6,534 bases of DNA. Origin: Pauljensenia sp. (GTDB lineage Bacteria > Actinomycetota > Actinomycetes > Actinomycetales > Actinomycetaceae). Shown here in pieces: positions 1 through 5,275 of the stretch. Location: assembly GCA_029983625.1 (NCBI GenBank), contig JASBZF010000087.1, forward strand, positions 1 to 6,534, given 5' to 3'. Below the pieces are notes generated by a model. The model worked only from the letters and a program-made list of their open reading frames with translations, had not been told where the DNA came from and searched no databases. The translations under genes and the position numbers were made by a program. How positions within the stretch are numbered: position 1 is the stretch's first letter; each line of letters begins with the position of its first letter.

Positions 1-1122
1 GTCAGCTGCGAGGATCCCGGCGGCGACCGCATACCAGGCCCCGAGGGGGGAGGTGTCGGTTGGGTGCCCTTCGCGGACAAAACGCATGAACTCGGTAACG
101 GTGAGAACATCGGCGTCTCCGTGCCCACCCGAATCTCCGGTGATCGGGATAGTGGCATCGCCCTCGGCACTGTAGTCGCAGCGGTGTGTCCACAGGCGAA
201 TGAGGCCACCTTCGGAGTCACCGAAGTTTTCCATGCGCCCTTCGGTGCCGATCACGGTGTAGTTACGCCAGTAGTCAGGGGTGTAGTGGCACTGCTCGTA
301 GGAGGCGTAAACCCCAGATTCCATGCGCATGAGCATCATTGAGATGTCTTCCACGTCAATGACGGGGTTCAGTCGGGTTTGAGCCAGGGGCGGCCAGTTG
401 TCGTAGGAGAACCACTGGCCCATGAGGAGGTGTGAGTTGTCTGCCCTGTCGGCAACCTGGTCGTAGACGGTGAGGCCACCCATCGCGACAACTTCGGTGG
501 TGTGGGAGTCTGCGAGCCAGTGCATGACGTCAATGTCGTGGGCTGCTTTTTGCAGGAGGAGAGAGTTGACGTGTTCACGTTCGGAATGCCAGTCCTTGAA
601 GTAATAGTCGCCGCCGTTGCCGACGAAGTGACGACACCAGATGGCTTTGACTTCACCGATGCGCCCGGAGCGGATCACGTCGCGCATAGCGCGGACGACG
701 TTCATGTGGCGCATGTTGTGGCCGACGTAGAGTTTCGTTCCGGTTTCGTAGGCGGTTTTCAAGATGGCGGTGGCAGAATCCAGGTCGATGGCGAGGGGTT
801 TTTCAAGGTAGACGGGGATTCCGGCGGCGAGGAGTTGGCATGAGATCTGCGCGTGCGTGTCGTCGGGGCTGGTGACGAAAGCGACATCAACGCCTTCGGC
901 AATAAAATCCTCAACGTTTCGCACGGTGGCAACTTCGGAAGGTTCGCGTTTGAGACGCATTCGGATGTGATCGTCCACACCTGGATGCGGATCGCAGACC
1001 AGGGTGATCTTCCCGTTGTTCTCGGGAAGTTCTGCGGCGAGGGCGAGGCCAGCGCGTGCTCCGCATCCGACGATCCCGACTCGTAGTGTGTCCAAGGAGG
1101 GCAGGGGTGCAAGAGTGCTCAT
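1..1122 (-). CDS. Gfo/Idh/MocA-family NAD(P)-dependent oxidoreductase, C-terminus cut by window edge
   Basis: 374 codons read without a stop from ATG at 1122 to the left edge, so the C-terminus is missing. The N-terminal Rossmann fold shows a dinucleotide-binding motif VGIVGCGARAG at residues 15-25, and an acidic residue after the second strand (D44 in LVCDP) that may contact the cofactor ribose. The EKP signature of the family (YLEKPLAID) is at 105-113, and the Lys/His/Asp active-site pattern KAAHDIDVMHWL at 192-203 (K192, H195, D198). The second half is the usual beta-sheet substrate domain. Family members oxidise or reduce a hydroxyl of a sugar, inositol or related compound in the cytoplasm. 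The exact substrate cannot be read from sequence. A weak purine-rich RBS (AAAGG) lies about 12 nt before ATG. No TTA codons. It is divergent from pta, with no operon partner visible unless the small upstream ORF is real. The family call is secure; inositol-2-dehydrogenase-like activity is only one option. Confidence 0.93.
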   Translation of the reverse strand, partial: MSTLAPLPSLDTLRVGIVGCGARAGLALAAELPENNGKITLVCDPHPGVDDHIRMRLKREPSEVATVRNVEDFIAEGVDVAFVTSPDDTHAQISCQLLAAGIPVYLEKPLAIDLDSATAILKTAYETGTKLYVGHNMRHMNVVRAMRDVIRSGRIGEVKAIWCRHFVGNGGDYYFKDWHSEREHVNSLLLQKAAHDIDVMHWLADSHTTEVVAMGGLTVYDQVADRADNSHLLMGQWFSYDNWPPLAQTRLNPVIDVEDISMMLMRMESGVYASYEQCHYTPDYWRNYTVIGTEGRMENFGDSEGGLIRLWTHRCDYSAEGDATIPITGDSGGHGDADVLTVTEFMRFVREGHPTDTSPLGAWYAVAAGILAAD

Positions 1123-1176
1123 CGTCGTGTGCTCGCCTTTCTTTTTGCTGCGTGGAGTGAAAAGGGAAAGTGCCCA

Positions 1177-1323
1177 TCAGGGTGAAGGGAAGAGGGGTGA
1201 AAAACGTGCTTCGTGAAGCTTTTTCACAAGCGTGATCGCCTCATAGGACTGTCCGAAAGGAAGGCCGAAGGGATCGTGAGGATTGTGTCTTTTCATACAC
1301 TCCTCACCTTGGCTCCTCGTCAT
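1177..1323 (-). CDS. Possible 48-residue small protein or leader peptide upstream of the oxidoreductase
   Basis: This small reading frame is in the leader of the oxidoreductase, on the same strand, and ends 54 nt before its ATG. I chose ATG 1323 because GAGGAG sits 6 nt upstream (1335-1330). A second in-frame ATG at 1296 also has a GGTGAGGAG ribosome binding site and would give 39 residues (beginning MKRHNPHDPFGLPFG). Codon choice is compatible with the neighbouring genes and the product reads as soluble, with several Pro, His and Phe residues, and no signal peptide or membrane segment. I recognise no family. It could be a real small gene co-transcribed with the oxidoreductase, a leader peptide affecting its translation, a remnant of a degraded gene, or chance. 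The main support is two good ribosome binding sites in one short frame. Confidence 0.35.
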   Translation of the reverse strand: MTRSQGEECMKRHNPHDPFGLPFGQSYEAITLVKKLHEARFSPLFPSP

Positions 1324-1401
1324 CGAGTTCTCCTCAACGTCACCGACCGTTGCGTTCACGGCCGTTTGTGTATGGAAGTGACCCTACCAATATCAGTGTG
1401 T

Positions 1402-1429
1402 TTATTAAAGAGCTGCGCTTGACATGAAA
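1402..1429 (-). promoter_or_regulatory. Weak candidate promoter for the oxidoreductase leader
   Basis: On the minus strand TTTCAT (1429-1424) and TAATAA (1407-1402) are separated by 16 bp, a loose sigma-70-like pair. It would start transcription about 70 nt before the small ORF at 1323 and about 270 nt before the oxidoreductase ATG. Both boxes deviate from consensus. The rest of the 1123-1472 gap holds the small ORF and the hairpin at 1447-1460; I see no tRNA, riboswitch or repeat there. Confidence 0.25.
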
Positions 1430-1446
1430 GAAACACTCCCCGTAGC

Positions 1447-1460
1447 CGCACGAATGTGCG
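1447..1460 (-). terminator. Short hairpin after the DUF3017-like gene, possible terminator
   Basis: CGCAC-GAAT-GTGCG forms a 5-bp stem with a 4-nt loop, 13 nt after the stop of the minus-strand membrane protein gene. Read on that strand it is followed about 15 nt later by a T-rich patch (GTTTCTTT) rather than by an immediate U-tract. It may end transcription of that gene before the oxidoreductase leader, but the stem is short. Confidence 0.35.
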
Positions 1461-1472
1461 TCGCTCAGAAAT

Positions 1473-1799
1473 TCAGTTCAGCCCCATCGTTGCGGTGAAG
1501 GGCGAGAAGTACCACAGAGCTGCGGCAACACCCGCTAAAAGTGCCGAATCCATCCAGCGGTTCCTCGACGCAAACCAGGGCCTTCCCGGAAGGAAAAGAC
1601 GTAAAATAGCCATTGCAGCCAGTGTTGCCACGAGCGCAAAAACCGCGCGATGCGGATGATTCGTCAGCGCGAAAGCAATCACAGCAGACACGCCTCCAAG
1701 GGGCACAAGCATGGTCACCCACTCCCACCATCGTGAGCGTTCCCTCTCGAAGTCGTGCGCACTCATGCTCTTCAGGGTAGCTGGTGACTCCTCCATCAC
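1473..1799 (-). CDS. Small three-segment membrane protein, DUF3017-like
   Basis: The 108-residue product (from GTG 1799; ATG 1796 directly follows and is equally possible) has a charged, Trp-containing N-terminus (residues 13-28), then three hydrophobic stretches at about 28-46, 51-69 and 83-99. The second runs into RLFLPGRPWFASRNRWMDSA at 67-86. That Leu-Arg-x-x-Leu-Pro segment followed by an Arg/Asn-Arg-Trp-x-Asp turn resembles the actinobacterial DUF3017 family as I remember it; no profile search was run. The function of the family is unknown and the protein should sit in the cytoplasmic membrane. AAGG lies 1 nt before GTG and 4 nt before ATG, which slightly favours ATG. A third start at residue 12 (MSAHDF) is possible. 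It is transcribed away from pta, with a 96-bp gap between their starts. In many Actinobacteria such genes sit beside folD, which is not seen here. Membrane protein: fairly sure; family: moderate. Confidence 0.75.
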   Translation of the reverse strand: MMEESPATLKSMSAHDFERERSRWWEWVTMLVPLGGVSAVIAFALTNHPHRAVFALVATLAAMAILRLFLPGRPWFASRNRWMDSALLAGVAAALWYFSPFTATMGLN

Positions 1800-1848
1800 A
1801 CCTTGAGGACACCATAAGGAACGAGGTCGGGGCTACGATGTTCATAGA

Positions 1849-1882
1849 GCGCGAATTGAGTCGCGCGCATTTTCACGCGAAA
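1849..1882 (+). promoter_or_regulatory. Inverted repeats in the pta leader
   Basis: Two adjacent dyads lie just before the pta ribosome binding site: GCGCGA-ATTGAG-TCGCGC (1849-1866, 6-bp arms) and TTTC-ACGC-GAAA (1871-1882, 4-bp arms). They could be a regulator site or a small mRNA hairpin close to the start codon. I do not recognise either as a known operator, and no convincing -35/-10 pair was found in the 96-bp divergent gap (1800-1895). Confidence 0.3.
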
Positions 1883-1895
1883 TGAAGGAGCCTTC

Positions 1896-3395
1896 GTGAC
1901 TTCCCGTTACATCGTTGTCGGGCCTGAATCAGCGAATGCCGCACGCGAGGTGGCAGACGAACTCGCAGTTATCCTCACCGAAGGCGGAACCTTCACTCGT
2001 TTCAGTGCCTTAGAGGGCATCACTCCTTCCGAGGCGGCCCTTACCCCCACAACGGCTCTGGCGGCAACCCTTGAAGCAATCCGCACAGCCGACACCGATA
2101 CCGTCCTCATCGATGGTGTCACCGCCCTCGATGCGAGGACTTGTGATCCGATCGGCTGGAACCTCGACCTCGCTGCTTCTGCACAAGCCCAGATCGTCCT
2201 CGTTCTTGATGCCGAGGGCGCAAGCATTGACCTTCTCGAAGAAGAGATCCGCGTCTTCGCTCAGCGAGCCGCTGCTGCTCATGCGACTCTCGCCGCCGTC
2301 GCACTTCCCGCAGCGTTGATCGAACACGTCAACGCAGATGCGCTTCTCCTTCCGCTGCCCCTCAGCCGTGCTCAAGTTGATGCGCTGCGTGCCCTACCGG
2401 AGCCCACTGCAGTTACCCCTCTTGCCTTCCAGGCTGACCTTATTGACCGCGCCCGTGCCGATCGTCAGCGCATCGTTTTGCCCGAGCCTGAAGACGACCG
2501 CGTTCTCCTCGCCGCAGCTGAAGTCCTGAGACGAGGTATCGCCGAAATCATTCTCCTCGGGGATAGTCAGACAGTTTTTGCGCGCGCAAGCGAACTGGGT
2601 ATCGATCTGTCTGCTGCGTCCGTTGTTTCCCCTTCCGACCCTCAGCTCCTTGAAAAGTACGCAGCTGAATTCGCGCGCCTACGTGCAAAGAAGGGTGTCA
2701 CCCTCGAACAGGCACGCGAAAAGATCCAGGACGTGTCCTATTTCGGCACGATGATGGTCCATATGGGGGATGCTGACGGCATGGTCTCCGGTGCCGCCCA
2801 CACAACCGCCCACACGATCGTTCCTTCTTTCCAAATCATTAAAACAGCGCCCGGCGTGTCGATTGTTTCCTCGATTTTCCTTATGCTCATGAAAGATCGG
2901 GTCTGGGCTTTCGGTGACTGCGCCGTCAACCCGAACCCGACCCCCGAACAGCTTGCCGACATCGCTATCACTTCGGCCCGCACCGCCACACAATTCGGTG
3001 TCGCTGCGAAGGTCGCGATACTGTCGTATTCGACCGGCGATTCCGGTTCAGGCCCCGATGTTGACGCCGTGATCGAGGCGACCCGCATTGCCCGCGAGAA
3101 AGCCCCTGAACTTGCCATTGAAGGGCCGATCCAGTTTGATGCTGCCGTCGATGCGGCTGTTGCGTCCAAGAAACTCCCCGACTCGTCCGTCGCCGGACAT
3201 GCCACCGTCTTTGTCTTCCCGTCCCTGGAGGCAGGCAACATCGGCTACAAGGCTGTTCAGCGTTCTTCCGGTGCGGTCGCTGTCGGCCCGGTCCTTCAGG
3301 GTTTGAATAAGCCGGTGAACGATTTGTCGCGCGGCGCTCTTGTCGAAGACATTGTCAATACTGTTGCCCTCACTGCCGTCCAGGCGCAAGGCTGA
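1896..3395 (+). CDS. pta: Phosphate acetyltransferase (Pta), intermediate-length form
   Basis: Transfers the acetyl group of acetyl-CoA to phosphate, giving acetyl-phosphate and CoA (reversible). It is a cytoplasmic partner of AckA in acetate production or uptake. GTG 1896 is preceded by AAGGAG at 5-6 nt. The 499-residue product has two parts. Residues 190-499 are a full PTA/PTB catalytic domain: RIVLPEPEDDRVLLAA at 192-207, GDADGMVSGAAHTTAHTI at 291-308, FGDCAVNPNPTPEQLADIA at 339-357, SYSTGDSGSGPDVD at 377-390 (the region holding the catalytic Ser and Asp in Methanosarcina Pta), GPIQFDAAV at 410-418, and KAVQRSSG...GPVLQGLNKPVNDLSRGA at 452-481. Residues 1-170 look like a degenerate BioD/P-loop domain: VLIDGVTALDA at 70-80 and QIVLVLDAEGA at 99-109 match the fold, but no GxxxxGK(S/T) loop is present and there is no room for a full DRTGG domain. 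It therefore lies between the roughly 330-residue minimal and roughly 700-residue E. coli-type forms. ackA follows after 132 bp. Confidence 0.97.
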   Translation: MTSRYIVVGPESANAAREVADELAVILTEGGTFTRFSALEGITPSEAALTPTTALAATLEAIRTADTDTVLIDGVTALDARTCDPIGWNLDLAASAQAQIVLVLDAEGASIDLLEEEIRVFAQRAAAAHATLAAVALPAALIEHVNADALLLPLPLSRAQVDALRALPEPTAVTPLAFQADLIDRARADRQRIVLPEPEDDRVLLAAAEVLRRGIAEIILLGDSQTVFARASELGIDLSAASVVSPSDPQLLEKYAAEFARLRAKKGVTLEQAREKIQDVSYFGTMMVHMGDADGMVSGAAHTTAHTIVPSFQIIKTAPGVSIVSSIFLMLMKDRVWAFGDCAVNPNPTPEQLADIAITSARTATQFGVAAKVAILSYSTGDSGSGPDVDAVIEATRIAREKAPELAIEGPIQFDAAVDAAVASKKLPDSSVAGHATVFVFPSLEAGNIGYKAVQRSSGAVAVGPVLQGLNKPVNDLSRGALVEDIVNTVALTAVQAQG

Positions 3396-3440
3396 TCCCA
3401 CTCCCCTTTCCCGTCTGAAAGCACTTTTCCTCTTCTCCTC

Positions 3441-3485
3441 GTCGAGGGCGGCGCTTTTCTCCTCATGAGTTGCCCCGCCCTCGGC
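3441..3485 (+). repeat. Inverted repeat between pta and ackA
   Basis: GTCGAGGGCGG (3441-3451) pairs with CCGCCCTCGGC (3475-3485): 11 bp including one G-T, with a 23-nt loop that itself contains the palindrome CTCATGAG (3462-3469). No T-tract follows. It could attenuate read-through from pta, be an mRNA processing or stability structure, or be chance. It ends 42 nt before the ackA start, so it could also bear on ackA translation. The arm CGAGGGCGG recurs in the hairpin after ackA (4748-4756). Confidence 0.4.
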
Positions 3486-3527
3486 ACACCGCCGAGTCCT
3501 GTCTCGCCCAACTTGAAAGGCCACCTC

Positions 3528-4724
3528 GTGACCCAGACCGTCCTCGTCATTAACTCCGGTTCTTCTTCCATCAAGTACCAGCTCATCAACCCTGAAACCG
3601 GCGACGCTATCGCTAAGGGAATCGTGGAGCGTATTGGTGAAGAACTCGGGGAAATCACTCACACCTACGCCGGTGATGTCACCAGCGAAGAGCGCGCCAT
3701 CCCCGACCACGAGGTCGGTATGCGCGAGGTTCTTCGTCTTTTTGACGAGAAGGGGCCTGCGCTTTCCACAGCGGGTATCGTTGCTGTCGGTCACCGCGTT
3801 GTTCAAGGTGGGAAGTACTTCGCCGGTCCTGCCCTCATCACCGACGAGGTGCGAAATCTGATCGAGCAGCTTTGCCCGATGGCTCCCCTGCATAATCCCG
3901 CCCACCTCAAGGGCATCGATGTCGCCCGTGACCTCATGTCCGACATCCCTCACGTCGCTGTTTTCGACACTGCGTTTTTCCAGCAGCTTCCCGCAAAAAC
4001 TTCCACCTATGCCTTGAATGCTCAGGTCGCTGAAACTTACGCGGTTCGTCGCTACGGCGCACACGGTACCTCTCATCAGTTCATTTCAGGCGAGGTCGCG
4101 AAGTTCCTTGGACGCGATGACCTGAAGCAGATCGTGATGCACCTCGGTAATGGCGCTTCGGTTTCTGCGGTGAAGAACGGTCAGCCGATCGACACATCTA
4201 TGGGCCTTACTCCGCTTGAGGGTCTTGTGATGGGCACGCGCACCGGCGATATTGATCCGGCGGTTGTGTTCCACCTTGCCCGCCAGGGCGGCATGTCGAT
4301 TGACGAGATCGATCACCTGTTCAATAAAGAGTCAGGTATGAAGGGCCTGACCGGTGAAACCGATATGCGTTCAGTGTGGAAGCTCATCCACAACGATGAG
4401 GATCACGAAACGCAGGCGAAGGCCCGTGTTGCGATGGATATTTACATTAATCGCCTCCTCAAGTACGTCGGTTCTTACACGGCTGAACTCGGGGGCCTTG
4501 ATGTCATCACTTTCACTGCCGGTATCGGTGAAAACGACTGGAATGTGCGTCGTGAGCTCGCTGAAGCTCTTGCACCTTTCGGTGTGAAGATTGATCTTGA
4601 GAAGAACGATGGTCGTATCGGTGAGCCGCGTATCATCTCGACACCTGATTCGAGTGTTCTTCTCCTCGTCTATCCGACAAATGAAGAGCTTGCGATTGCT
4701 CAGCAGGCACTCACGCTGCTCTGA
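3528..4724 (+). CDS. ackA: Acetate kinase (AckA)
   Basis: Converts acetyl-phosphate and ADP to acetate and ATP, completing the Pta-AckA overflow pathway in the cytoplasm, or activating acetate in reverse. I start it at GTG 3528: GAAAGG lies 7 nt upstream, and the conserved opening VLVINSGSSSIKYQLI then falls at residues 5-20, giving 398 residues, the usual family size. An in-frame ATG at 3465 has no ribosome binding site and would add 21 residues without homology. ASKHA-fold acetokinase signatures are intact: N9 and S10/S12 in the first motif, GHRVVQGGKYF at 88-98 (R90), MAPLHNPAHLKGI at 118-130, VAVFDTAF at 143-150 (D147), YGAHGTSH at 176-183 (H179), HLGNGASVSAV at 205-215, MGTRTGDIDPAV at 235-246 (R238), FTAGIGEND at 329-337, and PTNEELAI at 383-390 (E386). 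All catalytic positions known from Methanosarcina AckA have counterparts. Probably co-transcribed with pta, although the hairpin in the gap leaves room for separate control. Confidence 0.98.
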   Translation: MTQTVLVINSGSSSIKYQLINPETGDAIAKGIVERIGEELGEITHTYAGDVTSEERAIPDHEVGMREVLRLFDEKGPALSTAGIVAVGHRVVQGGKYFAGPALITDEVRNLIEQLCPMAPLHNPAHLKGIDVARDLMSDIPHVAVFDTAFFQQLPAKTSTYALNAQVAETYAVRRYGAHGTSHQFISGEVAKFLGRDDLKQIVMHLGNGASVSAVKNGQPIDTSMGLTPLEGLVMGTRTGDIDPAVVFHLARQGGMSIDEIDHLFNKESGMKGLTGETDMRSVWKLIHNDEDHETQAKARVAMDIYINRLLKYVGSYTAELGGLDVITFTAGIGENDWNVRRELAEALAPFGVKIDLEKNDGRIGEPRIISTPDSSVLLLVYPTNEELAIAQQALTLL

Positions 4725-4745
4725 TTTTTGTGTCGTGAATTCGTC

Positions 4746-4785
4746 CACGAGGGCGGTTCAGGTTGTGGCCTGAGCTGCCCTCGTG
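4746..4785 (+). terminator. Strong hairpin, probable terminator after ackA
   Basis: A 17-bp stem including two G-U pairs (arms 4746-4762 and 4769-4785) closes a 6-nt loop, TTGTGG. It starts 21 nt after the ackA stop. Only a weak T-containing tail (TGTTGTAT) follows, so release may be imperfect or assisted. It would insulate the hipBA promoter from pta-ackA transcription. An alternative small stem, TCGTG (4733-4737) with CACGA (4746-4750), would compete with its base. Confidence 0.7.
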
Positions 4786-4890
4786 TGTTGTATCTGAGTG
4801 TGCTCGCCCTCGAGAATCTCTGACTAGCTCGCGATCCTGTGATGCTTCGCCCTCGGAAGGAAGTGGAGGTGGCAGAGGCGCAGGCAAAAC

Positions 4891-4904
4891 CGAAGTATTC
4901 TTCG
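4891..4904. promoter_or_regulatory. Operator-like palindrome 1 upstream of hipB
   Basis: CGAAGTATTCTTCG is a near-perfect palindrome (arms CGAAG/CTTCG, with centre TATT in place of AATT). It is the first of three related sites and lies 163 bp before the hipB start. A likely binding site for the HipB-like repressor, by analogy with autoregulated HipBA operons. It is followed by TTTTCTT, so a weak RNA hairpin terminator is the rival reading. Confidence 0.5.
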
Positions 4905-4917
4905 TTTTCTTAGCAAA

Positions 4918-4930
4918 AAGATCTGATCTT
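4918..4930. promoter_or_regulatory. Dyad AAGATC-T-GATCTT between operators 1 and 2
   Basis: A perfect 6-bp-arm inverted repeat around a single T, centred at 4924, near the midpoint between operators 1 and 2. Its sequence differs from the CGAAG palindromes, so it might bind another protein or be incidental. TCTGCCAC (4930-4937) next to it is the inverse of GTGGCAGA (4869-4876), so these elements flank operator 1. Confidence 0.25.
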
Positions 4931-4951
4931 CTGCCACTTCACCCCTTTTTC

Positions 4952-4965
4952 CGAAGTATTCTTCC
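4952..4965. promoter_or_regulatory. Operator-like palindrome 2 upstream of hipB
   Basis: CGAAGTATTCTTCC shares its first 13 bases with site 1 and starts exactly 61 bp after it. It is followed by GTTTTTAG, which resembles the GTTTTCTTAG after site 1. It would overlap the -35 region of the candidate hipB promoter. Confidence 0.5.
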
Positions 4966-4990
4966 GTTTTTAGTGTGTGCGGCGTAAACT
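4962..4990 (+). promoter_or_regulatory. Weak candidate hipBA promoter
   Basis: TAAACT (4985-4990) matches four of six -10 bases. A 17-bp spacer places the -35 region at 4962-4967 (TTCCGT), which is poor. The -10 is framed by TGTGCG (4976-4981) and CGCACA (4995-5000), an inverted repeat. If transcription starts near 4997, operator 2 covers the -35 region and operator 3 lies just downstream, a sensible layout for repression. The start site is inferred only. Confidence 0.3.
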
Positions 4991-5012
4991 GATACGCACA
5001 ACACGAAGTTTC

Positions 5013-5026
5013 CGAAGAATTCTTCG
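5013..5026. promoter_or_regulatory. Operator-like palindrome 3 upstream of hipB
   Basis: CGAAGAATTCTTCG is a perfect 14-bp palindrome, starts exactly 61 bp after site 2, and ends 27 bp before the hipB ATG. A half-site CGAAG occurs just before it at 5004-5008. A symmetric DNA site without a loop fits dimer binding better than an RNA hairpin. It would lie in the 5' untranslated region of hipBA. Confidence 0.55.
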
Positions 5027-5053
5027 TTTATTCATCACAGAAGTGAGGGAGTC

Positions 5054-5275
5054 ATGCACCCCCAGGACGCTGACGCGACCGCCGCCACGATTGGCCACGC
5101 GATACGTGAGATGCGCAGAAGCTACCGCCTCACTCAAACCCAACTCGGGGAACTTGTTGGCCTGTCGGATAAGACGGTGCGTGACATTGAAAAAGGAACG
5201 GGCTCACCCAGTGTGAAGGCGCTCCTGGCGACACTGTCCACTCTTGGCCTCAGAATCGAAATCACAGACTCATGA
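5054..5275 (+). CDS. hipB: HipB-like Xre-family antitoxin and autorepressor
   Basis: A 73-residue Cro/C1-type helix-turn-helix protein. The domain spans about residues 13-66: IGHAIREMRRSYRLTQ at 13-28, LGELVGLSDKTVRDIEKG at 31-48 with the recognition helix around 38-47, then SPSVKALLATLSTLGLRIEI at 51-70. The dipeptide LT-Q before helix 2 and the SPS-x-x-x-LL segment after helix 3 are typical of the Xre family. Its start ATG follows GAGG at 5-6 nt. It overlaps the hipA start by ATGA, which implies coupled translation and a paired product. By analogy with E. coli HipB (88 residues) it should dimerise, bind operators upstream of its own gene, and neutralise HipA while bound to it. The three palindromes at 4891-5026 are the natural operators. 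This protein is slightly shorter than E. coli HipB and lacks the C-terminal Trp that HipB inserts into HipA. Family call is strong; antitoxin role is inferred from the partner. Confidence 0.88.
   Translation: MHPQDADATAATIGHAIREMRRSYRLTQTQLGELVGLSDKTVRDIEKGTGSPSVKALLATLSTLGLRIEITDS

Noticed and set aside
64..1086. Several plus-strand frames across the left part
   Set aside because: They are shadows of the minus-strand Gfo/Idh/MocA gene, whose motifs and uninterrupted frame are clear.
3465..3527. Longer ackA start at ATG 3465
   Set aside because: No ribosome binding site precedes it, it falls within the inverted repeat loop, and the added 21 residues precede the conserved AckA N-terminus.
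3048..4076. Long minus-strand open frame (342 codons) opposite the pta 3' end and ackA
   Set aside because: It runs antisense to two confidently identified genes, its product shows no recognisable domain, and it is explained by codon bias of the genes on the other strand.
4763..4987. 74-codon plus-strand frame between ackA and hipB
   Set aside because: It begins in the loop of the terminator hairpin, runs through two operator sites, and has no plausible ribosome binding site or protein family.
4891..5026. Three regularly spaced repeats as a mini CRISPR array
   Set aside because: The repeat core is only about 14 bp, its copies differ, intervals contain other dyads, and no cas genes are near; placement before an Xre gene fits operators better.
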